Position numbers and translations under genes: made by a program. A DNA stretch of 64,000 bases. Origin: Bin125 sp026705025 (GTDB taxonomy: Bacteria; Chloroflexota; Dehalococcoidia; Bin125). Where the stretch lies: positions 280,091 to 344,090 of the forward strand of contig JAPPBN010000026.1 in the NCBI GenBank assembly GCA_026705025.1. The letters run 5' to 3'. Of the stretch, positions 16,610 to 24,970 are shown one piece after another. Position 1 is the first letter of the stretch. Every line of letters starts with the position of its first letter. Below the pieces are notes generated by a model. The model was given only the letters and a program-made list of their open reading frames with translations. It was not told where the DNA came from and did not search any database.

Positions 16610-18144
16610 CCGCCGACCCTCGACAGTTCCCTCGGCGCCAGGGAGGCCCAGAAGTCTCGCTCTTCGTCTGCAGGAGCGTTGACGACTTCGCAGGAATGGT
16701 TGAACGTCATCACCGAGCGGTCGTCTGGCTCGTACGCCGGCCAGTCCGGCAGATGTTCGTTGTTGGGATTGCCTGTCTTGGCGAAGGCGAGGTACGTCTG
16801 CATCATCGTCTCAGACAGCGCGGCCAGTTCGGGCGAGGCCTCGCCGCAAAAGCGCTTCATGTTTTCGGCCTCGTAGGTGCCCCAGATGAAGGGGATGTCC
16901 AGCGAGTGACAGCTGCCGAGTTTGCCCTCATGGGCAGGCGAGGGGTAGTCGAAGCGGTAGCTCCAGACGCCCTCGGTGTGCCGGCCCTGAGCCTCCGCAG
17001 TCCGGACTGCCGGGATGCGGAACATCGAGTCGGTCATGATCGCATTCCAGACGGAGTGATTATCGGTCGCTTCGCCACGGGCGTGGCGAGCGCGCTGATA
17101 GCGGTCGACGCCTTCTGCCGCCCGCATGCCGCCAAAGGGGGCGGTGGCAGCGGCGAGCAGGTCGTTGTCGGTCATGTCGCGTTCGGCCTGGGCAGCTGCC
17201 GTGAACAGATTGAACTCGTCCCTGGTGTGCCCGATCATCAGTGGCATCCCTTTGGTCTGGATGCCCGCTCCGATTCTCGCCTCGGCGTCGAGACCGAGCG
17301 AATAGCCGTCGGCGACCGGACCGAACCGTGCGCCGCCAAATCCTCCGCCGGTGAGCTCGACCTGGTAGTCGAGCAGGTCTTCGGCGCTGACCCCGCGCAT
17401 TCGCTCCGGGTCGTCCCAGCCGCCGAACCGCATCAGAAATCGTTCGGCGACGTCGCGCGCCTCGACCTTGGTGATCGTCGGGATCAGCGAACCACTCATC
17501 GGGATCGCCTTGTCGAAGGCGCCGGTCGCAGCCGGCATCGCCATCAGGTGGGCGATGTCAAATCCGCCCGCCGACTGTCCGAAGACGGTCACGTTCTGCG
17601 GATCGCCGCCGAAGGCTTCGATCTCGCGTCGGACCCAGAACAGGGCAGCCGTCTGGTCGAGCAGACCCTCGTTGCCGTAAGCGCCGAGAATCGGGGCGTG
17701 CATCCAGCCGAAGACGCCGAGTCGGTAGTTGAGCGTGACGACGACCACATCGCCGGTCATGGCCAGTTTGCGGCCATCGATCCGCGGCTGCGTCCCTGAA
17801 CCGACCGTATTGCCGCCGCCGTGAATCCAGACCATCACCGGCCGCTTGCGGTCGTCGCAGGCCGGGGTCCAGACGTTGAGATATAGGCAGTCCTCTGACT
17901 GCGTCTGCGCGGGAATGCCGATCAGGTCGCCGACATCGCCGGGCACTTGCCGCTGCATCGCTGAGTCCGAGAACACGGTCGCGTCACGCACGCCGTCCCA
18001 CGGCTCAAACGGCTCCGGGGGGCGCCAGCGCAGATCCGCGACCGGGGGCTGGGCGAATGGAATCCCTCGAAACACAGCGCAGCCATCGTCTTCCGCACCC
18101 TGGAGTTCGCCGAGAGAAGTCGTAACTTGAGGATGCATGATCAT
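16606..18144 (-). CDS. Type B carboxylesterase
   Basis: The 512-residue alpha/beta-hydrolase belongs to the carboxylesterase/para-nitrobenzyl esterase family. It has the opening GCAVFRGIPFAQPPVADLRW, the family signature SEDCLYLNVWTPA, the oxyanion segment VWIHGGGNTVGSG and the nucleophile elbow VTVFGQSAGGFDIAHL. The His of the triad is likely in GSCHSLDIPFIWGTYE. No signal peptide is obvious, so it is probably cytoplasmic and acts on imported ester substrates. Two in-frame Met codons (18144 and 18138) are possible starts. It is the only gene of its unit. Confidence 0.94.
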   Translation of the reverse strand: MIMHPQVTTSLGELQGAEDDGCAVFRGIPFAQPPVADLRWRPPEPFEPWDGVRDATVFSDSAMQRQVPGDVGDLIGIPAQTQSEDCLYLNVWTPACDDRKRPVMVWIHGGGNTVGSGTQPRIDGRKLAMTGDVVVVTLNYRLGVFGWMHAPILGAYGNEGLLDQTAALFWVRREIEAFGGDPQNVTVFGQSAGGFDIAHLMAMPAATGAFDKAIPMSGSLIPTITKVEARDVAERFLMRFGGWDDPERMRGVSAEDLLDYQVELTGGGFGGARFGPVADGYSLGLDAEARIGAGIQTKGMPLMIGHTRDEFNLFTAAAQAERDMTDNDLLAAATAPFGGMRAAEGVDRYQRARHARGEATDNHSVWNAIMTDSMFRIPAVRTAEAQGRHTEGVWSYRFDYPSPAHEGKLGSCHSLDIPFIWGTYEAENMKRFCGEASPELAALSETMMQTYLAFAKTGNPNNEHLPDWPAYEPDDRSVMTFNHSCEVVNAPADEERDFWASLAPRELSRVGG

Positions 18145-18194
18145 TGTCCACCGCTAGTGACCAGAGATGGCTCGATAGTAGCGCTGGCGCGTTA

Positions 18195-18809
18195 CTACCC
18201 GGCGCAACCGACGCAGATGATGCGGCGCTCGTTCCGGTCTTGCAGCGGGCGAGCGTTCGGGCCGCCGGTCAATGCCTGCAACTGCTCCATTTGTCGCGAT
18301 GAGACTGTCCTGACAGTACGGGCCACGTACCACTGGACCGGCTCGCTGAACGGCGCTGCAGTGAGCGAACCTGTGTAGTGATAGAAGCCGTCCGACTCTG
18401 GGACGTGATCCGAGGCCGAGAGCGACGGAACACCTCCTTGCTCGTCGCCCGTTGCCCGCGTCTCGTCAATGATCTGCTGCAACCTCGCGTCCGCCTCACC
18501 GAGTTGATACACAATCCCGACCACGAGCAATTCATCGCGTTCGTTTACGTGCACGAGATGCAGCTCGGCATCGAATTCCTTGGCCTCAATGGTGTGTTCG
18601 GCCGGCGTATGCCAGTGAAGCTGGAGCAGCCGGAAGCGGTCAGATCCCAGTCGGAGCTCACTGCCCGGATCGAAGTGAATCACCGGGAGTCCATGCAGGC
18701 GTTCGATCCTCCTGGCATTGGTGCTGTACGCGAATTCGGGCGCCGCGTCCTCGGACTGGGTCCAATCGATGATGTCGATCGGAGATTGTCCGTTTCCCAG
18801 AGCTGCCAT
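18195..18809 (-). CDS. Alpha-class carbonic anhydrase, short form without signal peptide
   Basis: This enzyme hydrates carbon dioxide. Family motifs are GNGQSPIDI at residues 5-13, zinc ligands His65 and His67 in LQLHWHTPAEH, His84 in AELHLVHVNE, and the YHYTGSLTAAPFSEPVQWYV block near residue 145. Most bacterial alpha-carbonic anhydrases are secreted and have about 40 more residues at the N-terminus. Here the ORF starts only seven residues before QSPIDI; no other start is available, because a stop lies in frame a short distance upstream. The protein thus looks cytoplasmic or N-terminally truncated. It is divergent from the crotonase gene, 109 bp apart. Confidence 0.9.
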   Translation of the reverse strand: MAALGNGQSPIDIIDWTQSEDAAPEFAYSTNARRIERLHGLPVIHFDPGSELRLGSDRFRLLQLHWHTPAEHTIEAKEFDAELHLVHVNERDELLVVGIVYQLGEADARLQQIIDETRATGDEQGGVPSLSASDHVPESDGFYHYTGSLTAAPFSEPVQWYVARTVRTVSSRQMEQLQALTGGPNARPLQDRNERRIICVGCAG

Positions 18810-18918
18810 TGCGGTTTGACCCCCACGTTCCGATTGGCTTCGGTCGGTAGATTATCGTGCGAACGTCGAAGGACGGCGCTCTGTCCAACACGCATGCCGA
18901 CAGCACAGAGACGAGAAC

Positions 18919-19791
18919 ATGGCCGAGCAACAGTACGAGATCTACGACCCGGTGAGACACAATCGCTCGACGCCGCAGGAGACGTTTGGTCCGGTGGTCA
19001 AGGTTGACAAGCTTGAGGACGGTGGGATCTACCTGATCACGCTGAATCGGCCCCATCGCCTCAACTCAATCGGCGACGGGCTGGGCGAAGCGTTGTACGA
19101 CGCGTTCGTCGAGTACCGCGACGACCCGAATGCCCGATGCGCCGTCCTGACCGGGGCAGGGCGGGCGTTCTGCGCCGGCGCCGATCTGATCAACACGGCT
19201 GCGACTCGTGAGGCGGAACGAGAGGGCCGACCTTCGCCGGTTCACGTTCCTGACCGGCGTAAGAGCGCGGTGCCGTTGTCGGAGGCGCTCAACCTGTGGA
19301 AACCGACGATCGCCGCCATCAACGGCTGGGCCGTGGCCGGTGGATTCATGTTCGCGATGCAATGTGACATCCGGATCATGTCGGAGGAGGCGAGAGTCGG
19401 GATCGCCGAAGCGCGTTGGAACATGGGCGGCGCCGGCTGGATGATCCCGCTCACGCGCCAGATCGGACTCGGATCGGCGATGGAGCTCACGCTCTGGGGC
19501 GACACCCAGTACGACGCCGAACGCTGCCACCAACTCGGCTGGGTCCAGCGCGTCGTGCCGCAGGAGATGCTGCTTGAGACGGCCCTCGCCTACGCCCGGC
19601 GCATGCTGTACCTGGCGCCGCGCGCCGTGCGAAACATGAAGCAGGCGCTCTATCGCGGCTACTACATGGAGCCGCTGATGGCGCAGCAGTTCGGCGCCGC
19701 GATCGAGCAGAACCTGCAGGGCATGAACGATTCGATCGAGGGTCCCAAGGCGTTCTCGGAAAAGCGGCTGCCGAACTTCACGGACACGTAG
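18919..19791 (+). CDS. Enoyl-CoA hydratase/isomerase family protein
   Basis: The 290-residue crotonase-fold protein acts on an acyl-CoA thioester. Oxyanion-hole segments are AGRAFCAGADLINTA near residue 83 and INGWAVAGGFMFAMQCD near residue 140. Of the two catalytic glutamates of true hydratases, the second is kept (GIAEARWNMGGAGW) and the first is replaced by Met (GGFMFAM), so water addition may be altered. An extra N-terminal stretch of about 25 residues precedes the fold. The small gene at 19795 follows after only three bases. Confidence 0.9.
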   Translation: MAEQQYEIYDPVRHNRSTPQETFGPVVKVDKLEDGGIYLITLNRPHRLNSIGDGLGEALYDAFVEYRDDPNARCAVLTGAGRAFCAGADLINTAATREAEREGRPSPVHVPDRRKSAVPLSEALNLWKPTIAAINGWAVAGGFMFAMQCDIRIMSEEARVGIAEARWNMGGAGWMIPLTRQIGLGSAMELTLWGDTQYDAERCHQLGWVQRVVPQEMLLETALAYARRMLYLAPRAVRNMKQALYRGYYMEPLMAQQFGAAIEQNLQGMNDSIEGPKAFSEKRLPNFTDT

Positions 19792-19794
19792 GCC

Positions 19795-20097
19795 ATGTCG
19801 ATCCTCAAAGTTGTCTGGCACGAGCAAACGTCGGACTTCGGCCAACCGATGCCCTGGTTCGGCTCCTGGTTGGTCGGCGACGGCGAGACCGAGGGCGACT
19901 GGTTTCACTCCGGGCGCGGCGCAGCCGAGACTGAGCACGAGCCGCCGGACGAAGCGGTCGGCGTGCGGCTGCGGTTCTGGCCCTCGGAAGGCCTCGATCC
20001 CGAGTACATCGACCTTCCATTGCCCGACAACGGCCTGATCGAGACGATGTCGCTTGACTATGACCATCCAGGTCCGCACTCGCGGTTGGCGCGCTGA
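19795..20097 (+). CDS. Small conserved-looking protein of unknown function
   Basis: The 100-residue acidic protein begins MSILKVVWHEQTSDFGQPMP and has many aromatic and Pro/Asp residues (DWFHSGRG, VRLRFWPSEGLDPEYIDLPL). It lacks membrane segments, a signal peptide or a known motif. The start is three bases after the crotonase stop, so it is probably translated from the same transcript and may work with that enzyme. It is not recognised as any family; coding status is supported by the tight spacing and by unstrained codon use. Confidence 0.65.
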   Translation: MSILKVVWHEQTSDFGQPMPWFGSWLVGDGETEGDWFHSGRGAAETEHEPPDEAVGVRLRFWPSEGLDPEYIDLPLPDNGLIETMSLDYDHPGPHSRLAR

Positions 20098-20134
20098 CGG
20101 ACGCTCGCTGATTGTTCTCTGGGCGGACGCGTGA

Positions 20135-20860
20135 TCAGCGGCGCCGCAGTTCCGCGGCGAGTTGGTCGTGGAAGCGGCGTGCGTCGGACAGGGCCTGACG
20201 GGCTTGCTCGACCGTGGGATTCGGCCCCCAGTCGGGATAGCGTCCGCCGAGACCCTGATAGGTTGCGCCGCGCAGGTCCATACCTGTCGTCCACTCGCGC
20301 ATCTCTTCGGGCAGGAGCTCGGCCAGCTCATGCAACTTGTGGCTGAGCGGGACGCGTATCTGTTCCATGAAGAGCGCCGCCTTGATCGCCTTCTCTAGCG
20401 ACTGCTGTGCATACCAACTCGTTTGATTGGCGAATCGCGGTTCACTGTCGAGACTGTCCTGTCCCCGTTCGGCGTACTCCAAATCGTCTCTCGCTTGCTC
20501 CAGCCACTCGAGCGCCGTGGCAAGGTGCGGATTCTCCTGCTCGTACACCAACTTCCCCTCCTCCAGCGCGTTGTTGAGCAACGTGCCCGCGACGCGTCCG
20601 CGCTGCACCACCTGCTCGGCGGTGACGACGATGATGTCGGCGCTCAGTTTGAGTCCATCAAGCTGTCCGTAGGCCTTGCCGCGGCAGGCGCGGCGGTCGG
20701 CGGCGCTGTCGAGCACGAGCATGAGATCCACGTCGCTGTGTTCATGCTGATCGCCGCGCGCGCGTGAGCCGAACAGCCAGATCTGCAGCGGCTCGACGGC
20801 CTCGGCAATCCGCTGGACGATAGTCGCCACTTCCGACTGGGCCTGGTCCGTGGTTGTCAT
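20135..20860 (-). CDS. MNT-HEPN fusion protein (nucleotidyltransferase plus HEPN domain)
   Basis: The 241-residue protein joins two domains that are normally separate partner genes. Residues about 10-110 form a minimal nucleotidyltransferase with the catalytic motif GSRARGDQHEHSDVDLMLV (Gly31-Ser32, Asp43, Asp45). Residues about 115-240 form a HEPN domain with ANQTSWYAQQSLEKAIKAAL and LSHKLHELAELL. In MNT-HEPN toxin-antitoxin systems the nucleotidyltransferase adenylylates and silences the HEPN RNase. Here both reside in one chain, which would give one-to-one control. A clear R-x4-6-H RNase motif is not evident, so it may instead be a nucleotide-transfer protein. It stands alone on the minus strand. 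Confidence 0.88.
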   Translation of the reverse strand: MTTTDQAQSEVATIVQRIAEAVEPLQIWLFGSRARGDQHEHSDVDLMLVLDSAADRRACRGKAYGQLDGLKLSADIIVVTAEQVVQRGRVAGTLLNNALEEGKLVYEQENPHLATALEWLEQARDDLEYAERGQDSLDSEPRFANQTSWYAQQSLEKAIKAALFMEQIRVPLSHKLHELAELLPEEMREWTTGMDLRGATYQGLGGRYPDWGPNPTVEQARQALSDARRFHDQLAAELRRR

Positions 20861-20993
20861 GGCTTCATTGTAGGAACTCGGTGGGAACTCGCCGGGCGAT
20901 TGCCCGAGCAGTCAACGGTCGCGTCCGGGTCAGGTAGACTACCGCCAACTGTCAGAGGACGGCAGCAGAATGCCTGCCTGGAAGGATTTGCGC

Positions 20994-22217
20994 ATGGTTA
21001 CCGCTGAACGAGCGTCGACCGACCCGGTTGGATATGAAATCCCCGAACACCGCACGGTGACCCCGGGCGTTGAGGGCTGGACCCGCACGGCGCGACCAGG
21101 CGACCCCAACAAGTACTTCATGGTCTCGGCCGACTGCCACGTGCACGAGCCGGTTGATCTGTGGGAGCGCCGCGTCGACGAGCAGTTCCGCCACCGTCTG
21201 CCGAGGATTGAGGTAGACGAAGACGGCGTCCGCTGGCAGGTGACCGAGGGTCACCGCCCGACCAAGATTCGCGACCTCAAACTGGCTGGCGAAGATCTTG
21301 TCCGTGACAAGCACGGCAACGCATTCCCCGAAGAGCGGGTCCGAGACATGGACCTCGACGGCGTTGACGCCGAAATCATCTTCCCCAACAAGGGACTCTC
21401 GATGTGGGCGACTTCCGATCCGGTCTTCGCCAACGCCATGTGCAGCGCCTGGAACGACTGGGCCTGGGACACCTTCGGCGACACGTACGACCGCTCGTCG
21501 CCGCTGGCATCAGTCGCCACCGGTGACATTCCCGGCGCGATCGCCGAGATCCAGCGTTCGGCCGAGCGCGGCTTCCGCGGCTTCTCCTTCCCGGCCAAGC
21601 CGGTCTGGGGACCGACGGGCGAGGACTCCCGCAACTACAACCTGCCCGAGTTCGACCCGCTCTGGGCCGCAGTCGAGGAAACCGGCCTGCCGATCACCTT
21701 CCACGTCTCGACGGGACGCGACCCGCGCGGCGCGCGCGGCAACGGCGGCGCGGTGACCAACTACGTCTTCCATTCCCTGGCCATGACCATGGAACCGGTC
21801 ATCAACATGTGCGCCTCGGGCGTCTTCCAGCGCTTCCCTGGTTTGCGAGCAGGAACCATTGAGGCCGGAATCGGCTGGATCCCGTGGGCCCTCACCGCGA
21901 TGGACGAGGCCTATCACAAGCACCACATGTGGGCCTTCCCCAAGCTGGAGGGGCTGCCCTCGGACTACTACCGAGCGCACTGCTTCGGCTCGTTCCAGGA
22001 CGATGGGCCTGGGATCGACCTGGCCCGCAAGTATGACCTGGTCGACAACCTGCTCTGGGCCAACGACTATCCGCATCACGAGGGCTCGTGGCCGCATTCC
22101 GCGGCGGCGATCGAACGCACAATGGGAGACCTGACCGACGAGGAACGGGCCAAGATCCTGGGCCTCAATGCGGCCAGACTGTTCAACTTCGACGTTCCTG
22201 AGTCGAAACGCCTCTAA
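20994..22217 (+). CDS. Amidohydrolase family protein (Amidohydro_2/ACMSD-like)
   Basis: This metal-dependent TIM-barrel hydrolase or decarboxylase has 407 residues. The N-terminal metal motif appears as VSADCHVHEPVDLWE; other barrel signatures are LPITFHVSTGRD, GTIEAGIGWIPWAL and the C-terminal LLWANDYPHHEGSWP with the last metal Asp. The start at 20994 was preferred over 20970 because GGAAGGA lies seven bases before it. Its family includes aminocarboxymuconate-semialdehyde decarboxylase and resorcylate decarboxylases, which suggests catabolism of aromatic or dicarboxylic compounds; the true substrate is not known. It is likely transcribed alone. Confidence 0.9.
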   Translation: MVTAERASTDPVGYEIPEHRTVTPGVEGWTRTARPGDPNKYFMVSADCHVHEPVDLWERRVDEQFRHRLPRIEVDEDGVRWQVTEGHRPTKIRDLKLAGEDLVRDKHGNAFPEERVRDMDLDGVDAEIIFPNKGLSMWATSDPVFANAMCSAWNDWAWDTFGDTYDRSSPLASVATGDIPGAIAEIQRSAERGFRGFSFPAKPVWGPTGEDSRNYNLPEFDPLWAAVEETGLPITFHVSTGRDPRGARGNGGAVTNYVFHSLAMTMEPVINMCASGVFQRFPGLRAGTIEAGIGWIPWALTAMDEAYHKHHMWAFPKLEGLPSDYYRAHCFGSFQDDGPGIDLARKYDLVDNLLWANDYPHHEGSWPHSAAAIERTMGDLTDEERAKILGLNAARLFNFDVPESKRL

Positions 22218-22274
22218 GAGAGATCGCGGAGGAAAGCGTGCCTGCCGGTGTGCAAGCCACCGTGCAAATGTGTG

Positions 22275-22280
22275 TATAAT
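22275..22280 (+). promoter_or_regulatory. Consensus -10 hexamer upstream of the amino-acid ABC transporter
   Basis: TATAAT lies 62 bp before the binding-protein start, in TGTGTATAATGCGCG, and matches the sigma-70 -10 box exactly. No good -35 box lies at the right distance (GCAAGC at best). It is the best promoter-like sequence seen in the window. Confidence 0.55.
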
Positions 22281-22342
22281 GCGCGATTAGCGGAGTGGCC
22301 TTCGGGCGTGTGATCAGAAGGCATTGAAAGGATTGGGTTGAT

Positions 22343-23575
22343 ATGAGATTGCCAAGTCTGAAAGGACGGCGGCTCGTCAGCGCCCTGCTGTTTGCAGGCG
22401 CTGCGTTGGTTGCCGGCGCAGTAATCGGCGCCTGTACGTCTGATGAGGACGACCAGCAGGCACAGGCGACGGAACAACAACAGCAGCAGATGGAGCAGCA
22501 GGATCAACCTGCGGAGCAGCAACAGCAGGAGCAGCAGCGCGCCGCTCCCAGAGCACAGGATTCCGGCGAGCCTCGCGGTAACACGATCCAGCTCGTCCAG
22601 GATCGCGGCACCCTCAAGTGCGGCGTCAAGCAAACGCAGCCGCTCTTCGGATTCCGAGACGACCAGGGCAACGTGACCGGATTCGACATCGAGTTCTGTA
22701 AGGCGATTGCCGCCGCAGTGCTCAAGGACGCCGACGCCGTTGAGTACGTCGACGCCTCTGATGCCTCAACTCGGTTCGAGCTGCTGGCCGACGGCCAGAT
22801 CGACATTCTGATCCGCACGACCACCATCACCAGCTCCCGCGACATGGAACTGGACGTCGACTTCGCCCAGACCACCTTCTACACCGGACAGGGCTTCGCC
22901 GTTCGCAAGGACTCGGGCATCAACTCGACCAGCGACATGGCCAACGCCGCAATCTGTGTCCAGACCGGTACGACCACCGAGCAGAACGTGGCCGACCACT
23001 TCACCGACATCGGACTCGACTACGAGCCGACCGGTGGTCTGAGCCAGGATGTCGCCGCCGCCTTCTTCGAGGGCCGCTGTGACGTGCTGACCGCTGACGC
23101 CTCCGACCTCGCCTCCCGCATCGTCGTTCGCGACGACGCCGACGACTACAAGATCCTCCCGCAGATCATCTCCAAGGAGCCGCTGGCTCCTGGCGTGCGC
23201 GACTATGACAGCGACTGGAAAGACGTCGTCAACTGGGTCGTCCACGGCCTGATCCGCGCCGAAGAGATCGGTATCACCCAGGCCAACGTGGCCGCGATGG
23301 CTTCCAACCCGCCGAACACCGAGGTCGCCCGACTGCTCGGCGTGCCGTTTGGTGACGGTGAAGTTGCCGCACTCGGCTTCGATGTCGTCGACGCTCAGTT
23401 CATCCAGCGCGCGATCGCTGCGGTGGGCAACTACGGCGAGATCTACGACCGCGAGATTGGCAACGCCATTCCGCGTGACTGCACGCTCAACGCACTGGCA
23501 CGACCGCTGCCCAGCGAGGCAGTGGATTGTGGACCCGGTGAGGGCGGCATCATGTACGCGCTGCCGTACCGCTAG
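22343..23575 (+). CDS. aapJ: Amino-acid ABC transporter substrate-binding lipoprotein (AapJ/BztA-like)
   Basis: This 410-residue SBP_bac_3 solute-binding protein captures polar amino acids outside the membrane. A signal peptide ends in the lipobox AVIGAC, with Cys31 as the lipidation site. Residues about 32-75 are an unusual Gln-rich linker. The binding domain has RGTLKCGVKQTQPLFGFRDD, GFDIEFCKAIAAAVL and a C-terminal AAVGNYGEIYDREIG. The cysteine after GTLK is typical of the AapJ group. It has AAAGGA upstream of ATG and a TATAAT box further up. A hairpin separates it from the permease genes, which would allow more binding protein than permease to be made. Confidence 0.93.
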   Translation: MRLPSLKGRRLVSALLFAGAALVAGAVIGACTSDEDDQQAQATEQQQQQMEQQDQPAEQQQQEQQRAAPRAQDSGEPRGNTIQLVQDRGTLKCGVKQTQPLFGFRDDQGNVTGFDIEFCKAIAAAVLKDADAVEYVDASDASTRFELLADGQIDILIRTTTITSSRDMELDVDFAQTTFYTGQGFAVRKDSGINSTSDMANAAICVQTGTTTEQNVADHFTDIGLDYEPTGGLSQDVAAAFFEGRCDVLTADASDLASRIVVRDDADDYKILPQIISKEPLAPGVRDYDSDWKDVVNWVVHGLIRAEEIGITQANVAAMASNPPNTEVARLLGVPFGDGEVAALGFDVVDAQFIQRAIAAVGNYGEIYDREIGNAIPRDCTLNALARPLPSEAVDCGPGEGGIMYALPYR

Positions 23576-23597
23576 ACCGACACAGTCAGGTCGATAC

Positions 23598-23632
23598 AGC
23601 AAGGGGCCGCCCTCTGGGGCGGCCCTGTTGCT
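23598..23632 (+). terminator. Hairpin between binding-protein and permease genes
   Basis: AGCAA-g-GGGCCGCC-ctctgg-GGCGGCCC-tg-TTGCT forms a long stem of about 13 base pairs interrupted near its base, just after the substrate-binding gene. It lacks a long T run, so it may act as a partial terminator or as an mRNA-stabilising end that raises binding-protein levels over permease. Confidence 0.75.
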
Positions 23633-23734
23633 ATCTCCGTTTCTATTGCCAACTCGTGCCCGGGCCAATAGCTCGGCCTTCTCGGTTAACCTGTTGCGAA
23701 ACCCCAAGCCGACTCGGATCGTGAACAGAGCCTG

Positions 23735-24958
23735 ATGTCTGCGCAAGCGCCCGCGCCTCCATCGCCTTCCGCCGGCGGACCACCGCCCTCGGACGCGGTA
23801 CCGCTGTTCTATCGGCGAGGATTCCGCCGCCTGCTGCAGCAGGGGATCTATGTCGCCATCACGGCTCTGGTCGCCTGGTACGTCTACGACTCGCTCGATC
23901 TGCGCGAGTTTGGCTTCGGGTTCCTTGACGATCCGGCTGCGTTCAAGGTCGGCAATCAGTGGCTGACCGACATTGACGGCGTCACCAACAATCGAATCAC
24001 GATGTACCTCGTCGGCGTCTGGGCGTCACTGCGAGTCGTCTTTGTCGCCATTCTGCTCTCAACCCTCGTTGGCGTCCTGGTTGGCGTGTCCCGCCTGTCC
24101 TCCAACTGGCTGGTGGCTCGCCTGGCGATGCTCTACGTCGAGATCTTCCGCAACACTCCCCTGCTCGTGCAGGTGGTGCTCGTCTACGCCATCTTCCTCG
24201 TCGGCGCCCCGATCATCCAGGAAGTCGTCAACATCGGCGACTTCGCTTTCATCTCAAACCGTGGACTCGCAATCCCCTGGCCCGTTCCCAATGACGGCTT
24301 GTGGGGACTTCCGGACTGGTTTATCGGCGTCTGGGTAGCGCTACTGATCGCGATCGGCGCGGTGGCGATGACAGTCCGTCGTACCCGCCAGAACCGGGAA
24401 CGCGAGACCGGTCAGCCGCAGTTCGCCAATCGCTGGGCATTCGGCATCTTCGCCGTCGGCGCGCTGGTCACCTTCATCATCCTGGGCCTGCCGGTGAGCA
24501 TCGATCGACCCTACATCGAGGGCACCCGTTACCTCGAGGGCATGGTGATCAGGCCGGAGTTCGCGGCCCTGACCATCGGCCTCACGCTGTACACCGGCGC
24601 GTTCAACGCCGAGATCGTCCGGGGCAGTATCCAGGCGCTGCCAACAGGTCAAACCGAGGCGGCAAACGCCATCGGGCTGTCCGGCTATCAGCGCCTCACT
24701 CTGGTCATCCTGCCCCAGGCATTGCGCCAGATGATTCCCTCGATCACCAACCAGTACCTCAACGTCAACAAGAACTCGTCGCTCGCCTACGCCGTGTTGT
24801 ACGACGACCTCTTCCGCGTGGCAGGGATCATTCAGAACAAGGCCGGCCACGCGTTGGAGATGTTCTTTGTCATCATCGTCACCTACATGTTGATTTCCCT
24901 GGTCATATCTGCCGTCATGAACCTCATCAACTCCCGCGTCACGCGGGTCGGCGTCTGA
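23735..24958 (+). CDS. aapQ: Amino-acid ABC transporter permease (AapQ/BztB-like)
   Basis: The 407-residue inner-membrane subunit is long for HisM-type permeases but normal for the Aap/Bzt group. It begins with a Pro/Ala-rich cytoplasmic stretch, then helices such as LLQQGIYVAITALVAWYVYD. The BPD-transport region starts YLVGVWASLRVVFVAILLST, and the ATPase-contact EAA loop reads TEAANAIGLSGYQRLTLVIL. The hydrophilic segment TRQNRERETGQPQ separates helices in the middle. It pairs with the second permease 12 bp downstream. Confidence 0.94.
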   Translation: MSAQAPAPPSPSAGGPPPSDAVPLFYRRGFRRLLQQGIYVAITALVAWYVYDSLDLREFGFGFLDDPAAFKVGNQWLTDIDGVTNNRITMYLVGVWASLRVVFVAILLSTLVGVLVGVSRLSSNWLVARLAMLYVEIFRNTPLLVQVVLVYAIFLVGAPIIQEVVNIGDFAFISNRGLAIPWPVPNDGLWGLPDWFIGVWVALLIAIGAVAMTVRRTRQNRERETGQPQFANRWAFGIFAVGALVTFIILGLPVSIDRPYIEGTRYLEGMVIRPEFAALTIGLTLYTGAFNAEIVRGSIQALPTGQTEAANAIGLSGYQRLTLVILPQALRQMIPSITNQYLNVNKNSSLAYAVLYDDLFRVAGIIQNKAGHALEMFFVIIVTYMLISLVISAVMNLINSRVTRVGV

Positions 24959-24970
24959 GCGGGGTCCGAT

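Noticed and set aside
19066..20331. A 421-codon minus-strand frame opposite the crotonase and the small gene after it
   Set aside because: It overlaps the catalytic parts of a clear crotonase and shows no recognisable domain.
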